Of a stretch of 64,000 nucleotides of DNA, positions 52,983-61,271 are shown piece by piece (the stretch's first letter is position 1; each line of letters starts with the position of its first letter). Position numbers and translations under genes: made by a program. The DNA comes from Paenibacillus sp. JDR-2 (lineage in GTDB: Bacteria; Bacillota; Bacilli; Paenibacillales; Paenibacillaceae), in the NCBI RefSeq assembly GCF_000023585.1, contig NC_012914.1:6083501-6147500 (forward strand), given 5' to 3'. Under the pieces are notes generated by a model, which had not been told where the DNA came from, ran no database searches, and was given only the letters and a program-made list of their open reading frames with translations.

Positions 52983-53900
52983 ATGGGTGCAGGCCTTTAC
53001 CGCCGAACACTGCTGGGCATCACCGGCAACAAGCTTGTGGAGCATCTATCCATCCGCTACGGCCGCAAGCTCGCTTCCAAATTCATCGCCGGCGACAATC
53101 TGGAAGAAGCGATGGATCGAACGGAGGAGCTCAACAATCAGGGCATTATGGTGACGCTGGACCATCTTGGAGAAGGGATCAAGGACTTGAAGGAGGCCGA
53201 GGGCTACAGGGATGAGTATTTGAAAATCGTCCGTGAGATCGCGAGGCGCAAAGTGAACGCCAACGTCTCGCTCAAGCCGACCCAGTTCGGCCTTGCGCTG
53301 GATAAGGAACAATGCCACTCCAATGTCCGGGCGGTTGTGTCGGAGGCGAAGTACAGCCGGATTTTTGTCCGGCTCGACATGGAGGATACGCCTTATACGC
53401 AAGCCACCATCGATCTGGTGCGGAAGCTGCATGCCGGCTGGATGACCAATGTCGGCACCGTCATTCAAGCGTATCTACACCGGTCCGAAGATGATGTGAA
53501 AGCGCTGAGCAAGGAAAAGGTTAATCTGCGGCTGGTGAAGGGTGCTTACAAAGAGCCCCCTGAGGTGGCGTATCAGAATACGGGGCAAGTGCTCGAGAAC
53601 TTCAAAAAGCTCATTGAGCACCGGCTGACGAACGGAGTTTATACGGCTGTTGCCTCGCATGACGATAAGGTCATCAATTTCACCAAGGCTTTCGCCGCGG
53701 CAAATAATATTTCGAAGGATGCCTTCGAGTTCCAGATGCTCTACGGCCTTCGCATGGGCAAACAAGCCGAGCTTGCCGGGGAAGGCTACCGCGTCCGCTG
53801 CTACGTGCCTTACGGCACGATGTGGTATCCGTACTACACCCGCCGTTTGGCCGAAAAGCCGGCGAATTTGGCTTTAGTGTTGAGGAATATGTTTAAGTAA
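52983..53900 (+). CDS. putB: Proline dehydrogenase (monofunctional)
   Basis: 305 residues, FAD-binding beta-barrel of the PRODH family: N-V-S-L-K-P-T-Q-F-G-L, V-R-L-D-M-E-D, Q-A-Y-L-H-R, R-L-V-K-G-A-Y-K-E and the C-terminal Y-Y-T-R-R-L-A-E-K-P. Converts L-proline to P5C, passing electrons to the quinone pool. GAGAGGAG precedes the ATG. Followed by three tandem family B hairpins beginning at its stop codon. Confidence 0.94.
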   Translation: MGAGLYRRTLLGITGNKLVEHLSIRYGRKLASKFIAGDNLEEAMDRTEELNNQGIMVTLDHLGEGIKDLKEAEGYRDEYLKIVREIARRKVNANVSLKPTQFGLALDKEQCHSNVRAVVSEAKYSRIFVRLDMEDTPYTQATIDLVRKLHAGWMTNVGTVIQAYLHRSEDDVKALSKEKVNLRLVKGAYKEPPEVAYQNTGQVLENFKKLIEHRLTNGVYTAVASHDDKVINFTKAFAAANNISKDAFEFQMLYGLRMGKQAELAGEGYRVRCYVPYGTMWYPYYTRRLAEKPANLALVLRNMFK

Positions 53901-54041
53901 CCGCAAATTTCAACGATGTCTTTAGTTGAAATTTGTCGGGGAACCGCAAAGTGTAACAGTGTTTATCTGTTACGCTTTGTCGGGTAACCGCAAAGTCAAA
54001 AAGTCCCCATCATATCATGGGGACTTTTTGACTTTATCGGC
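53899..54041 (+). repeat. Family B repeat: three tandem hairpins with shared borders
   Basis: Three units in a row at about 42-57-base spacing, each opening AACCGCAAA and closing TTTGTCGG (last unit TTTATCGG). Inner stems differ: TTTCAAC/GTTGAAA; GTGTAACAG/CTGTTACGC; GTCAAAAAGTCCCCAT and its complement. The first overlaps the putB stop. The third ends GGGGACTTTTTGAC, and can act as the putB terminator. Confidence 0.85.
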
Positions 54042-54195
54042 ATCGCGTTTGTCTTGCATCACGTTTACCGGCAACTGCGTGTTTATTAACGATCTCGACG
54101 GGATGCAACTCCGTGTCCAGTATAATTTACAGCTAACGTGAAGTCAGCCATTTCAGATGCCTGCCACTACAGCAATGAAGCCGCACCCCCTCTCC

Positions 54196-54395
54196 CACCA
54201 CGCTAACGAAACGTAGTATCGTTATTTCCGAATAAACACCCGTTTTCAGAATCTAACGAAACCTGGTATCGCTATTAGGTCGTTTTCACGCCAAATGTAG
54301 CTCATTCGGTCCAAATAATGTTACAGAGTTTCGTTAGAAATCACAGCGGCCCAAAACCGCCAAATAAGGTGTTGTAGTTTCTTTAGCGCCATGGG
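54196..54395. repeat. Four-motif palindromic element (type 2), copy 1
   Basis: About 200 bp, no gene. CTAACGAAAC occurs twice direct (54203, 54253) and as TTTCGTTAG (54330) plus a damaged inverted end (GTTTCTTTAG, near 54377). Between are GTAGTATCGTTATT and TGGTATCGCTATTAGG. Ends are inverted repeats, as in non-coding miniature elements. Copy 2 is at 54521-54722. Confidence 0.8.
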
Positions 54396-54410
54396 CGGCC
54401 TTCAATCGCA

Positions 54411-54455
54411 GACAAAAGAAATCCCCCCACGGTTACGCGGGGGATTTCTTTTGTC
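54411..54455. terminator. 17-bp perfect hairpin between the two elements
   Basis: GACAAAAGAAATCCCCC and its exact complement pair around 11 bases, with A- and T-runs in the arms. The right side reads TTTTGTCGGG, the same closing border as family B, so it may be a fourth, modified family B unit acting as a terminator. Confidence 0.7.
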
Positions 54456-54520
54456 GGGCTTCAGGGGCCGAGCCCCGAAAGACTCAGTGGGTTACAGGCA
54501 GGCCCAAAGCCAACGCCCAC

Positions 54521-54722
54521 CCACCACGGCTAACGAAACGTAGTATCGTTATTTTCGAAAAAACGGTCGTTTTCTAAATCTAACGAAACCTGGTATCGCT
54601 ATTAGGTCCTTTTTTAGCCAAATACGACTCAATCAGCCCAAATAACGATTCTGATTTTCGTTAGAAAACACAGCGGCCCCAAATACGGCAAATAAGGTGT
54701 TGTAGTTTCGTTAGCGCCGTGA
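54521..54722. repeat. Four-motif palindromic element (type 2), copy 2
   Basis: Same order as copy 1: two direct CTAACGAAAC and two inverted TTTCGTTAG, the last with an intact GTTTCGTTAGCGCC end that complements the left end GGCTAACGAAAC. Large parts are similar to copy 1, with many substitutions, so the copies are not recent duplicates. The region 53901-54749 contains no coding frame I would accept. Confidence 0.8.
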
Positions 54723-54749
54723 GAGGTCATTCCTCGCCAAACCGCTCTA

Positions 54750-55859
54750 CTAGTTACCCAGCAAAATCAGCTCTTTCGGATAGCTGGTTAATACCCGGAC
54801 GGAACCGTCCGCTTGAATGTACACGTCGTCCTCAATCCGGACGCCGCCGACCACCGAATCATAAATGCCCGGTTCAATCGTAAACAGCAGGCCCGGTTCG
54901 ATCACCGATTGATTCTGCCCCGAAACGGAAGGCTGCTCATGCACATCCATGCCAAAGCCATGGCCGAGACGATGCGTGAACAGCGGGCCAAAGCCCTTCT
55001 GCTCAATTACGTCGCGGGCTGCTTTATCCACGGAAGCCAGCGTTACGCCGGCTTTTGCCGCCGCGATTCCCGCCACGTTAGCGGCAAGCACCGTATCGTA
55101 GATGGCGCGTTGCTCTTTCGATGCCTCGCCCATTACAAAGGTTCTCGTGATGTCGGAGCAGTAGCCGCCAGCCTGTACGCCGATATCAATCAACACAAAG
55201 TCGCCATGCTTGATGGTGTCGTAACCCGGCGTGCCATGCGGCAGCGCGGAACGTGCGCCGGTCAGCACGATCGACTCAAACGCCGGGCGGTCTGCGCCAA
55301 GCTTGCGCATCTGATACTCAATTTCCGCCGTCAGCTCAAGCTCCGTCATGCCGATTTTGACGTGGGAAGCGGCGTGCGCAACAACCTTTTCCACCATAAG
55401 GACGGCATTCTGCACCTTGATGATTTCTTCTTCGCTTTTTTTCGTGCGCAGGGACAGAATAAAGCCCTCGAGGTCAACAAATCGCGCGCCGCCCAAAGCA
55501 TCCTGAATCCGCTCAGCCTTGGCGATCGACACCGCTTCCTTCTCAATTCCCGCCGCCGCGACACCCGATGCCGTATGCTGCTTCAGCACTTCGTAAGCAT
55601 CCTGGGTATCCGAGATAGGCACAAGCTTGCCGTTCCCGCCAAAAGGCTCCGCCGCCGACAGGTCGAGAAGCGGCATATACAGCGTCTCCTCCCCCGTCCG
55701 CGCATCCAGCGCTAACGCCAGGAACCGCTCATGCGGATTGCAGGAAAAGCCCGTAAAATAATATACATTCGTCGGAGACGTAATAAAGGCGATATCAATG
55801 CCGTTCTCTTGCAAATAGGCAGCCAGCTGCCCTTTTCTCTGTTGCCAAATGGATTCCAT
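54750..55859 (-). CDS. Xaa-Pro aminopeptidase / dipeptidase (M24B)
   Basis: 369 residues from ATG 55859 (ACGGAGTG upstream). Creatinase-like N-terminal domain, then the pita-bread fold with five metal ligands: D in L-I-D-I-G, D in Y-C-S-D-I-T-R, H in H-R-L-G-H-G-F-G, E in T-I-E-P-G and E in R-I-E-D-D. It removes an N-terminal residue next to proline or splits Xaa-Pro dipeptides (PepP/PepQ group; B. subtilis YqhT-like). Cytoplasmic. Divergent from ampS, another exopeptidase; both may serve peptide recycling together with the proline genes nearby. Confidence 0.9.
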   Translation of the reverse strand: MESIWQQRKGQLAAYLQENGIDIAFITSPTNVYYFTGFSCNPHERFLALALDARTGEETLYMPLLDLSAAEPFGGNGKLVPISDTQDAYEVLKQHTASGVAAAGIEKEAVSIAKAERIQDALGGARFVDLEGFILSLRTKKSEEEIIKVQNAVLMVEKVVAHAASHVKIGMTELELTAEIEYQMRKLGADRPAFESIVLTGARSALPHGTPGYDTIKHGDFVLIDIGVQAGGYCSDITRTFVMGEASKEQRAIYDTVLAANVAGIAAAKAGVTLASVDKAARDVIEQKGFGPLFTHRLGHGFGMDVHEQPSVSGQNQSVIEPGLLFTIEPGIYDSVVGGVRIEDDVYIQADGSVRVLTSYPKELILLGN

Positions 55860-56039
55860 GCTTTTCACTCCGTTTCTCATTAAAAACCTACCCTGCTATT
55901 ATAACGCCGTCACGCGCTGTAACAAAACCATCCAGCCTCTCCTCTACCATTTTGAAATTCCTCGAAAATAAGTTCATACTATAGCTATAGGGTCCACAGG
56001 AAACTATACATATCGTTAACGAGAGAGGAATGAAGCCCC

Positions 56040-57272
56040 GTGCTGACTTTTGAGCAAAAATTAAACAACTATGCGGACATCATCGTGAAAATCGGAGCGA
56101 ACATACAACATGGGCAATCGGTTATGGTTAATGCGACAATTGACGCGCCAGAGCTCGTTCGACTCGTCGTGAAAAAAGCGTATGAAGCCGGTGCCTACCA
56201 AGTGAAGGTATTCTGGCATGACGACGCCGTATCCCGCATTCATTATGATCTTGCTTCGCTTGAATCCTTCTTGGAGGAGCCAAAATGGTCCGCCGGCGAA
56301 AAGCTTGAGATGGCGGAAAAAGGCGCTGCCTCCATTACGATCGGATCCGCCGATCCCGATCTGCTTAGCGGCGTGCCGCAGGAAAAAATCCGCAACGCGG
56401 ACCGTACGGCGCGCAAAGCTAACGAGAAATACCGTCAAATGTCCCAGGCTTTCAAATTTACCTGGTCGCTGGCAACAGCCCCTTCCGCTGCATGGGCAGC
56501 CAAGGTCTTCCCGGATCTTCCGCAGGAAGAACAGGTCGCAAAGCTGTGGGATACCATCTTCCAAATGGTACGTGCCGACCAGCCGGATCCAATCGCCGCT
56601 TGGGAAGCGCATATTAAACAGCTGAAATCCAAAGCGAAATATTTGAACGATAAAGCCTATAAATATTTACATTATGTTGCCCCCGGCACCGATCTGACAC
56701 TCGAAATGCCGAAGGATCAAATTTGGCTTGGCGGCAGCAAGCAAAATGAACAAGGCACCTGGTTTGTTCCAAACCTGCCGACCGAAGAAGTCTATTCGGC
56801 GCCGCTTCGTACCGGCGTAAACGGTACAATCTCCAGCACAAAGCCGCTTAGCTATAACGGCAATATCGTCGACAACTTCTCCTTCACTTTCGAGAACGGC
56901 CGCGTGGTCGATTTCAAGGCGGAGCAAGGCGAAGAAGCCATTAAAGGCCTGCTCGATACCGATGATGCAGCAAAATTCCTCGGTGAAGTTGCTCTAGTAC
57001 CGCATAAATCACCAATTTCTGATTCGAACATTTTGTTCTACAAAACGATCTTCGACGAAAATGCTTCCTGCCATCTGGCACTGGGCAGCGCGTATTCGTC
57101 CTGTATTAAAGGCGGCGCCGGCCTGTCGCGCGAGGAGCTGCTCGAAAGAGGGCTGAACCAAAGCATGGCGCATACCGACTTCATGGTAGGCTCCGCCGAG
57201 CTAAACCTCTACGGCATTACCGAAGACGGCACCCGCGAGCCCATCCTGGTTAACGGCAACTGGGCGTTCTAA
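56040..57272 (+). CDS. ampS: Leucyl aminopeptidase, M29 family (AmpS/PepS-like)
   Basis: 410 residues starting at GTG 56040 behind GAGAGG. M29 features: N-V-N/H-like N-terminal D-I-I-V-K-I-G-A-N-I-Q-H-G, the middle G-T-D-L-T and the C-terminal block E-N-A-S-C-H-L-A-L-G-S-A-Y with A-H-T-D-F-M-V-G-S, which bind two metals. Releases N-terminal amino acids in the cytoplasm. Followed by a strong terminator at 57462-57503 lying between two family C repeats. Confidence 0.92.
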   Translation: MLTFEQKLNNYADIIVKIGANIQHGQSVMVNATIDAPELVRLVVKKAYEAGAYQVKVFWHDDAVSRIHYDLASLESFLEEPKWSAGEKLEMAEKGAASITIGSADPDLLSGVPQEKIRNADRTARKANEKYRQMSQAFKFTWSLATAPSAAWAAKVFPDLPQEEQVAKLWDTIFQMVRADQPDPIAAWEAHIKQLKSKAKYLNDKAYKYLHYVAPGTDLTLEMPKDQIWLGGSKQNEQGTWFVPNLPTEEVYSAPLRTGVNGTISSTKPLSYNGNIVDNFSFTFENGRVVDFKAEQGEEAIKGLLDTDDAAKFLGEVALVPHKSPISDSNILFYKTIFDENASCHLALGSAYSSCIKGGAGLSREELLERGLNQSMAHTDFMVGSAELNLYGITEDGTREPILVNGNWAF

Positions 57273-57317
57273 TCGACAGTTATTCTACAGAGCTTTATGA
57301 TCGATCATGATCCTGCC

Positions 57318-57440
57318 GAAAAAACATCTCCCTCCAGTTGCTGTTGAAATCGTGATATTCGAATAAATTGTCTAAGGTTTTATCACGATTTCAAAGGCAA
57401 GCGTTACACTCTTCCAGGAGATGTTTTCTCTTCGGATCCT
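57318..57440 (+). repeat. Family C repeat, copy 1
   Basis: Outer arms CCGAAAAAACATCTCC-type and GGAGATGTTTTCTCTTCGG pair; between them GTTGCTGTT, an inner perfect stem GAAATCGTGATA/TATCACGATTTC, then AAAGGCAAGCGTTAC. Aligns with the reverse complement of copy 2 in all borders but not in either stem. Confidence 0.8.
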
Positions 57441-57461
57441 ATCGATTATTTTTTGAGACAC

Positions 57462-57503
57462 AAAGAGTGGAACTAGGCTTTAAGCCGGTTCCACTCTTTT
57501 TTT
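57462..57503 (+). terminator. Terminator of ampS
   Basis: AAAGAGTGGAAC and GTTCCACTCTTT are perfect arms with a further GGCTT/AAGCC stem in the loop and a run of seven T on the plus strand. Confidence 0.9.
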
Positions 57504-57529
57504 GTCCCCACACACCGATTGATAGGTGG

Positions 57530-57650
57530 AGAAGGAATAGTATCTCGTGGAGGAGCGTTAGCGCTTGCCTTTGTTATCTTGATATAACCGTTAAAAATCC
57601 GATCAGAATATCAAGATAACAACAGCAACCGGAAGGAGATACTTTCCTGC
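57530..57650 (-). repeat. Family C repeat, copy 2 (inverted)
   Basis: On the minus strand: AGTATCTCC, TTCC, GTTGCTGTT, inner perfect stem GTTATCTTGATAT/ATATCAAGATAAC, AAAGGCAAGCG, then GAGATACT. Both outer and inner stems differ from copy 1 by paired changes that keep complementarity. Confidence 0.8.
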
Positions 57651-57758
57651 GTAACATCATCAACCTAATAATCCCTTCATCTCTAGCATGCGCCGCGACC
57701 GACTCTACTATCGCAAACATAGACTATACAAGATTCATCTATCAGGAGGAGGCTCCCC

Positions 57759-57935
57759 TTGATTCATCAAAACGTGAAGTCCTATCGGTACCGCGTCGGC
57801 CGCAACCGCTACATCGTTATTAATATTTATCAGACCGCCAAGGCATCGGCCGAAGCCGGGAATGTGCTCGCCAGCAACGCCGTTAACGTGCAAATTATGA
57901 AGCGCCTTGCGAAGCAAAAGAAGCGCAAACGTTAA
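57759..57935 (+). CDS. Small basic protein, unknown, first of a pair
   Basis: 58 residues from TTG 57759 behind an excellent AGGAGGAGG. Two parts: an N-terminal half alternating basic and aromatic residues (Y-R-Y-R-V-G-R-N-R-Y-I-V-I-N-I-Y) and a C-terminus of K/R only (K-R-L-A-K-Q-K-K-R-K-R). Not recognised. The next gene, also 58 residues, begins 45 bases later and both are closed by the terminator at 58171-58227. Nucleic acid or spore association is possible but unproven. Confidence 0.7.
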   Translation: MIHQNVKSYRYRVGRNRYIVINIYQTAKASAEAGNVLASNAVNVQIMKRLAKQKKRKR

Positions 57936-57979
57936 TACACCTCTATATTCGTCCAAACAAAGGCGAGGAGGTGATTCAA

Positions 57980-58156
57980 ATGGGTCGTAAAGGAACAAAA
58001 TCCGCTGACAAGAACATTGTCAAATGGAGTAAGGGTACAACAAACGTCCGCGTCGGCCAATCGTCGAATGCAACGATTAACCAAGGCGGCAACGCGTTTG
58101 CCATCAATGCGACGGAGATTGGCGTCGTCCGCATCCGTCCTGGCGCACAGGGCTAA
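57980..58156 (+). CDS. Small protein, unknown, second of a pair
   Basis: 58 residues from ATG 57980 with GAGGAGGTGATTC upstream (a GTG at 57971 lies within that site and is rejected). Basic N-terminus (M-G-R-K-G-T-K), then a run rich in N, G, T and V (V-R-V-G-Q-S-S-N-A-T-I-N-Q-G-G-N-A) and G-V-V-R-I-R-P-G. No domain recognised. Composition resembles short spore-coat or beta-helical proteins, which is only a hint. Confidence 0.7.
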   Translation: MGRKGTKSADKNIVKWSKGTTNVRVGQSSNATINQGGNAFAINATEIGVVRIRPGAQG

Positions 58157-58170
58157 GCAAAGCCGAAAAG

Positions 58171-58227
58171 AAAAGCAGGGCTGTTTCGCGCGGAGGTCAA
58201 GCTCCGCGCGGCAGCCCTGCTTTTTTT
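58171..58227. terminator. Large bidirectional terminator overlapping a stop codon
   Basis: AAAAGCAGGGCTG and CAGCCCTGCTTTT, with an inner CGCGCGGAG/CTCCGCGCG stem. Seven T follow on the plus strand. The minus-strand gene ends inside it (stop at 58197-58199). Confidence 0.9.
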
Positions 58228-59621
58228 ACGATCATCCGTACGACATGCAGCACGCTGACTACCGTCATCATATCGAAGCAGACATTAAACAGGAATAAAT
58301 GCTTGCCGAGATCCGCCTCCCCGTCGCCGACAAGGGGTACCGTAAACCCAACCATCCCGGCAAGCGCAAGAACAAACAAAACCTCCATATACAGCCGCTG
58401 CTGCACCGATCGACGTCGCCTCCTATACTCCAAGGCAAGAGTAACGAGATACGCTGCCGCAAACGCCGCAACAAAACCAAAGTTGTTTGGCATAACCTTC
58501 AGCTTAAACGTACTCCAAGCGCTATAGGCGTAACTAACTGCCCCGTAAGGCTTGCCCGCCTCCTTCTCATAGCTGCCCAGATACAAAGGCCGGATACTCA
58601 TTCCGTTCTTTGCGGCGCGTTCCAGCTTCTGCAGGAATCTATCCGGATGTTTCGCATAGTAGAGCAGCACATCCTTATGGCTGATCCCCTCCAGCGCCTC
58701 AAGAATGCGGGGGTCGTCCTGCTTGATCACCGTATCCTTCTCAAAAAAATTCGTTCCGGCATTCACCTTAAATTCCTCCGGCAAACCAAGCTCCCTGAGA
58801 TCCGCTGCCGGGTCCGGCGAATCCTTCAGCACCCCGAAGAACACCGTTTGATACAGGTTAATATGCTTCAGCTCGCTTGGCGCCGCGGCATACATCGTGA
58901 CGGTAGCAAGCAGCAGAACGGCCGACCAGATCCCGACTGTCCATCTCCATGCCCGGTCCGCACGCAGCTTCCAGTAACGCAAGCCCAGCAGCAAGAGCAG
59001 AAGCCCGATCGGGGCGTTTTGCAGCTTGGTGCCGACAAGACAAACTGCCGACAAATAAAATGCCGTCAGAAGCCAGGCCGAAGGCTTGTCCGAACGAGGC
59101 AGGGCAAGCGCTAGTCCAAACGTAAGCAGCATAAAAATGACGGTGACCGCTTCGCCGAAAAACGAGTTGAAATAAGCGACGTACCCGATATCCAGAAATA
59201 CAAGCGCCAAGCTTGCGGTAAGCACGGTATTAAAGATAACCGAACGCTGCTTATTGAATTTAACGATGACATACAAAGCCGTCACGTATAAGACGGAATA
59301 CAGCAGCGATAAAATACGTATGTCAAACGCATGCGAGTTCAATGCCCGGCCGATCATCCCAGCAATAAAGACAAGGATAATCTGGGAAGAGATATAACTT
59401 CCTGCCGAGAATGGCCCGTAATGATACAACGCATGAAAATATCCGAAATACTTGTCCCGGTACGATTCGCCGGGATCGGCGAAATCGATGCCGCCTGCCA
59501 GCATCATCCGGTAAAAGTCGCCATTATTCGCTACTCCGACAGGACTGAAGAATAATAGCGGCAATAATACAGCGGCTGCAACGATAACGGCCAGCCACTC
59601 CAAACGAATCCGTATTTTCAC
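58197..59621 (-). CDS. Polytopic membrane protein, GT-C-like, possibly WsfD-type hexose transferase
   Basis: 474 residues with 11 or so helices and a large extracytoplasmic loop between helices 8 and 9 (residues about 245-345). The first loop carries V-A-N-N-G-D-F-Y-R-M, an acidic motif placed like the catalytic aspartate of GT-C glycosyltransferases. I recall similar proteins annotated as glycan hexose transferase WsfD in S-layer glycan clusters; this identity is not secure. No glycan genes are nearby. Confidence 0.6.
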   Translation of the reverse strand: MKIRIRLEWLAVIVAAAVLLPLLFFSPVGVANNGDFYRMMLAGGIDFADPGESYRDKYFGYFHALYHYGPFSAGSYISSQIILVFIAGMIGRALNSHAFDIRILSLLYSVLYVTALYVIVKFNKQRSVIFNTVLTASLALVFLDIGYVAYFNSFFGEAVTVIFMLLTFGLALALPRSDKPSAWLLTAFYLSAVCLVGTKLQNAPIGLLLLLLGLRYWKLRADRAWRWTVGIWSAVLLLATVTMYAAAPSELKHINLYQTVFFGVLKDSPDPAADLRELGLPEEFKVNAGTNFFEKDTVIKQDDPRILEALEGISHKDVLLYYAKHPDRFLQKLERAAKNGMSIRPLYLGSYEKEAGKPYGAVSYAYSAWSTFKLKVMPNNFGFVAAFAAAYLVTLALEYRRRRRSVQQRLYMEVLFVLALAGMVGFTVPLVGDGEADLGKHLFLFNVCFDMMTVVSVLHVVRMIVKKAGLPRGA

Positions 59622-59782
59622 ATAGAACCTCCGACAAATCTCTACAATTTTGCATGTATGACCTGACTTCCGGACTAGGACTTTATGTGGACAGCCTCTG
59701 TTGTGGATATGTTATTAACTTTATGTAAAGTCTCACTATAATTGGGGATTACTCATGTTGATAATGTGAATAAGCCTGTGGA

Positions 59783-60289
59783 TTAATTAAATTGGCCGTA
59801 CAGGAAAATTATATAATCCGTTGCAACGCCCGGATGCCCCTGTTGTCTTAGTATAGCCGCCACGTTCCCCCGGTGATACGTTCCGTGGTTAACAACATGC
59901 TGAATAATGCCGGATAAAGGTGCCGTCATGGACCCGAATCTCGGATGCGTAATCGTCGTCAGCTTGTCCAGATCTTCCACTCCGGCCATATAAGTACGGA
60001 ACCGGTCTGCAATCACATTGCAACGTTCCTCCAGCGATGCAGCCGTCATCCCCTTTACTTCCTCCGCCTTGCGGTTAACCAAACCAATCAGATCCGCCTC
60101 TTCCCCCTGCAGGACGGCAAGCCACAGCTCATCGCGGACATACAGATGCTCCAGCACCGCGGCTACGGACGGGAACACGCTTTGGACTTCAGCCGCATAC
60201 GCTTCTTCGGGAAGCTGCTTCAAATGCTCGAACAACCGATTGTTAGCCCATACATGATATTCGAATTGGCGCATGATTTCATGACTCAT
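59783..60289 (-). CDS. DinB-family protein (putative metal-dependent thiol transferase fold)
   Basis: 168 residues, four-helix bundle. Metal-binding histidines fit the family pattern: H48 in L-E-H-L-Y, and two in Q-H-V-V-N-H-G-T-Y-H-R-G. Family members include DNA-damage-induced DinB of B. subtilis and bacillithiol S-transferases; this gene's activity is unknown. Single gene, divergent from the pspA operon. Confidence 0.85.
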   Translation of the reverse strand: MSHEIMRQFEYHVWANNRLFEHLKQLPEEAYAAEVQSVFPSVAAVLEHLYVRDELWLAVLQGEEADLIGLVNRKAEEVKGMTAASLEERCNVIADRFRTYMAGVEDLDKLTTITHPRFGSMTAPLSGIIQHVVNHGTYHRGNVAAILRQQGHPGVATDYIIFLYGQFN

Positions 60290-60398
60290 TCCTGCTCATC
60301 TCCCAGAGTAAAATGAATTGATTCCTCGTTTATTTTACCAAAGTTTTCTAATTTTTAACAATGAAACCGGGGCACCACTTTTTCCCGAACTATCGAAA

Positions 60399-60425
60399 TG
60401 AAACCTAATCGAGCGTATAATCGTA
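60399..60425 (+). promoter_or_regulatory. ECF sigma (sigma-W-like) promoter for the pspA operon
   Basis: TGAAAC (60399-60404) and CGTA (60422-60425) are 17 bases apart, matching the sigma-W consensus of Bacillus, where pspA is a sigma-W target. It lies 57 bases before the pspA start. Confidence 0.7.
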
Positions 60426-60481
60426 TGTAGGTGTTATAAGCTCCAATATTGAAAATCGAAAATCCCGGGAGGATGTTTAAA

Positions 60482-61156
60482 ATGTCTATTTTCAAACGAC
60501 TTCGTGACCTTACCTTATCGAATGTATACGCTCTGATTGAGAAAGCGGAAGATCCAATCAAGCTGACTGACCAATATATCCGTGACATGCAAGAAGATCT
60601 TGAGGATGCCGAGAAAGCCGTAGCTGCCCAAATCGCCATCGAGAAAAAATTCAAGCAGCTATATGAAGAGCAAGCTCAGCTGGTAGAAAAACGCGGTGAG
60701 CAAGCGCATATCGCGGCTCAGGCTCAGAACATCGACCTTGCCCGCCGTGCACTGGAAGAGAAAAAAGCGGCCGAAGCGAAAGCGGCCGAGTACAAAACAA
60801 GCTTTGACAATAACAAAGCTATGGCAGATAACCTTCGCGCGAAGCTCGACGAAATGCGTAAAGCATTGACCGAGATGAAAAACAAGCGCGAAACGCTGGT
60901 TGCCCGCTACCAAGCGGCTAAAGCGCAAGAACAAATCAACAAATCGCTTGCAGGCTTCAGCTCCGATTCCGCTTCCGCAGGCCTGAAGCGCATGGAAGAG
61001 AAAATGCTTCAAGCCGAAGCACGCGCCGAGGCATCAAACGAACTTGCGCAGTCCAAAGGCAAATCGCTTGACGACGAGTTTGCGGCTCTTGGCAAGGATA
61101 AAGCGGTTGAAGACGAACTTGCCGCTCTGATGCAACAGTACGAAAAGAAGGAATAG
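60482..61156 (+). CDS. pspA: Phage shock protein A / LiaH family
   Basis: 224 residues from ATG 60482, after GGGAGGATG; a frame from 60449 includes the ribosome binding site and is rejected. Long helical coiled coil with the start M-S-I-F-K-R-L-R-D and A-L-I-E-K-A-E-D-P, typical of PspA/IM30. It coats and stabilises stressed membranes. First gene of a four-gene set with DUF350, DUF4178 and DUF4247 genes and an ECF-type promoter, so likely an envelope stress operon. Confidence 0.93.
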   Translation: MSIFKRLRDLTLSNVYALIEKAEDPIKLTDQYIRDMQEDLEDAEKAVAAQIAIEKKFKQLYEEQAQLVEKRGEQAHIAAQAQNIDLARRALEEKKAAEAKAAEYKTSFDNNKAMADNLRAKLDEMRKALTEMKNKRETLVARYQAAKAQEQINKSLAGFSSDSASAGLKRMEEKMLQAEARAEASNELAQSKGKSLDDEFAALGKDKAVEDELAALMQQYEKKE

Positions 61157-61271
61157 CATCTGCACGCATGGAATAAAATGGACTGACGCAAACATGTCCG
61201 CCGGCGCCATAGCTTAACGGCAGCGCCGGCGGATTTTGCAGTTCTATTACTTTATTGGGGGAAAGAATGTC

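Noticed and set aside
53901..54749. A gene in the 850-base region after putB
   Set aside because: All frames are short and cross hairpins and repeats; no start signal or protein-like stretch was found.
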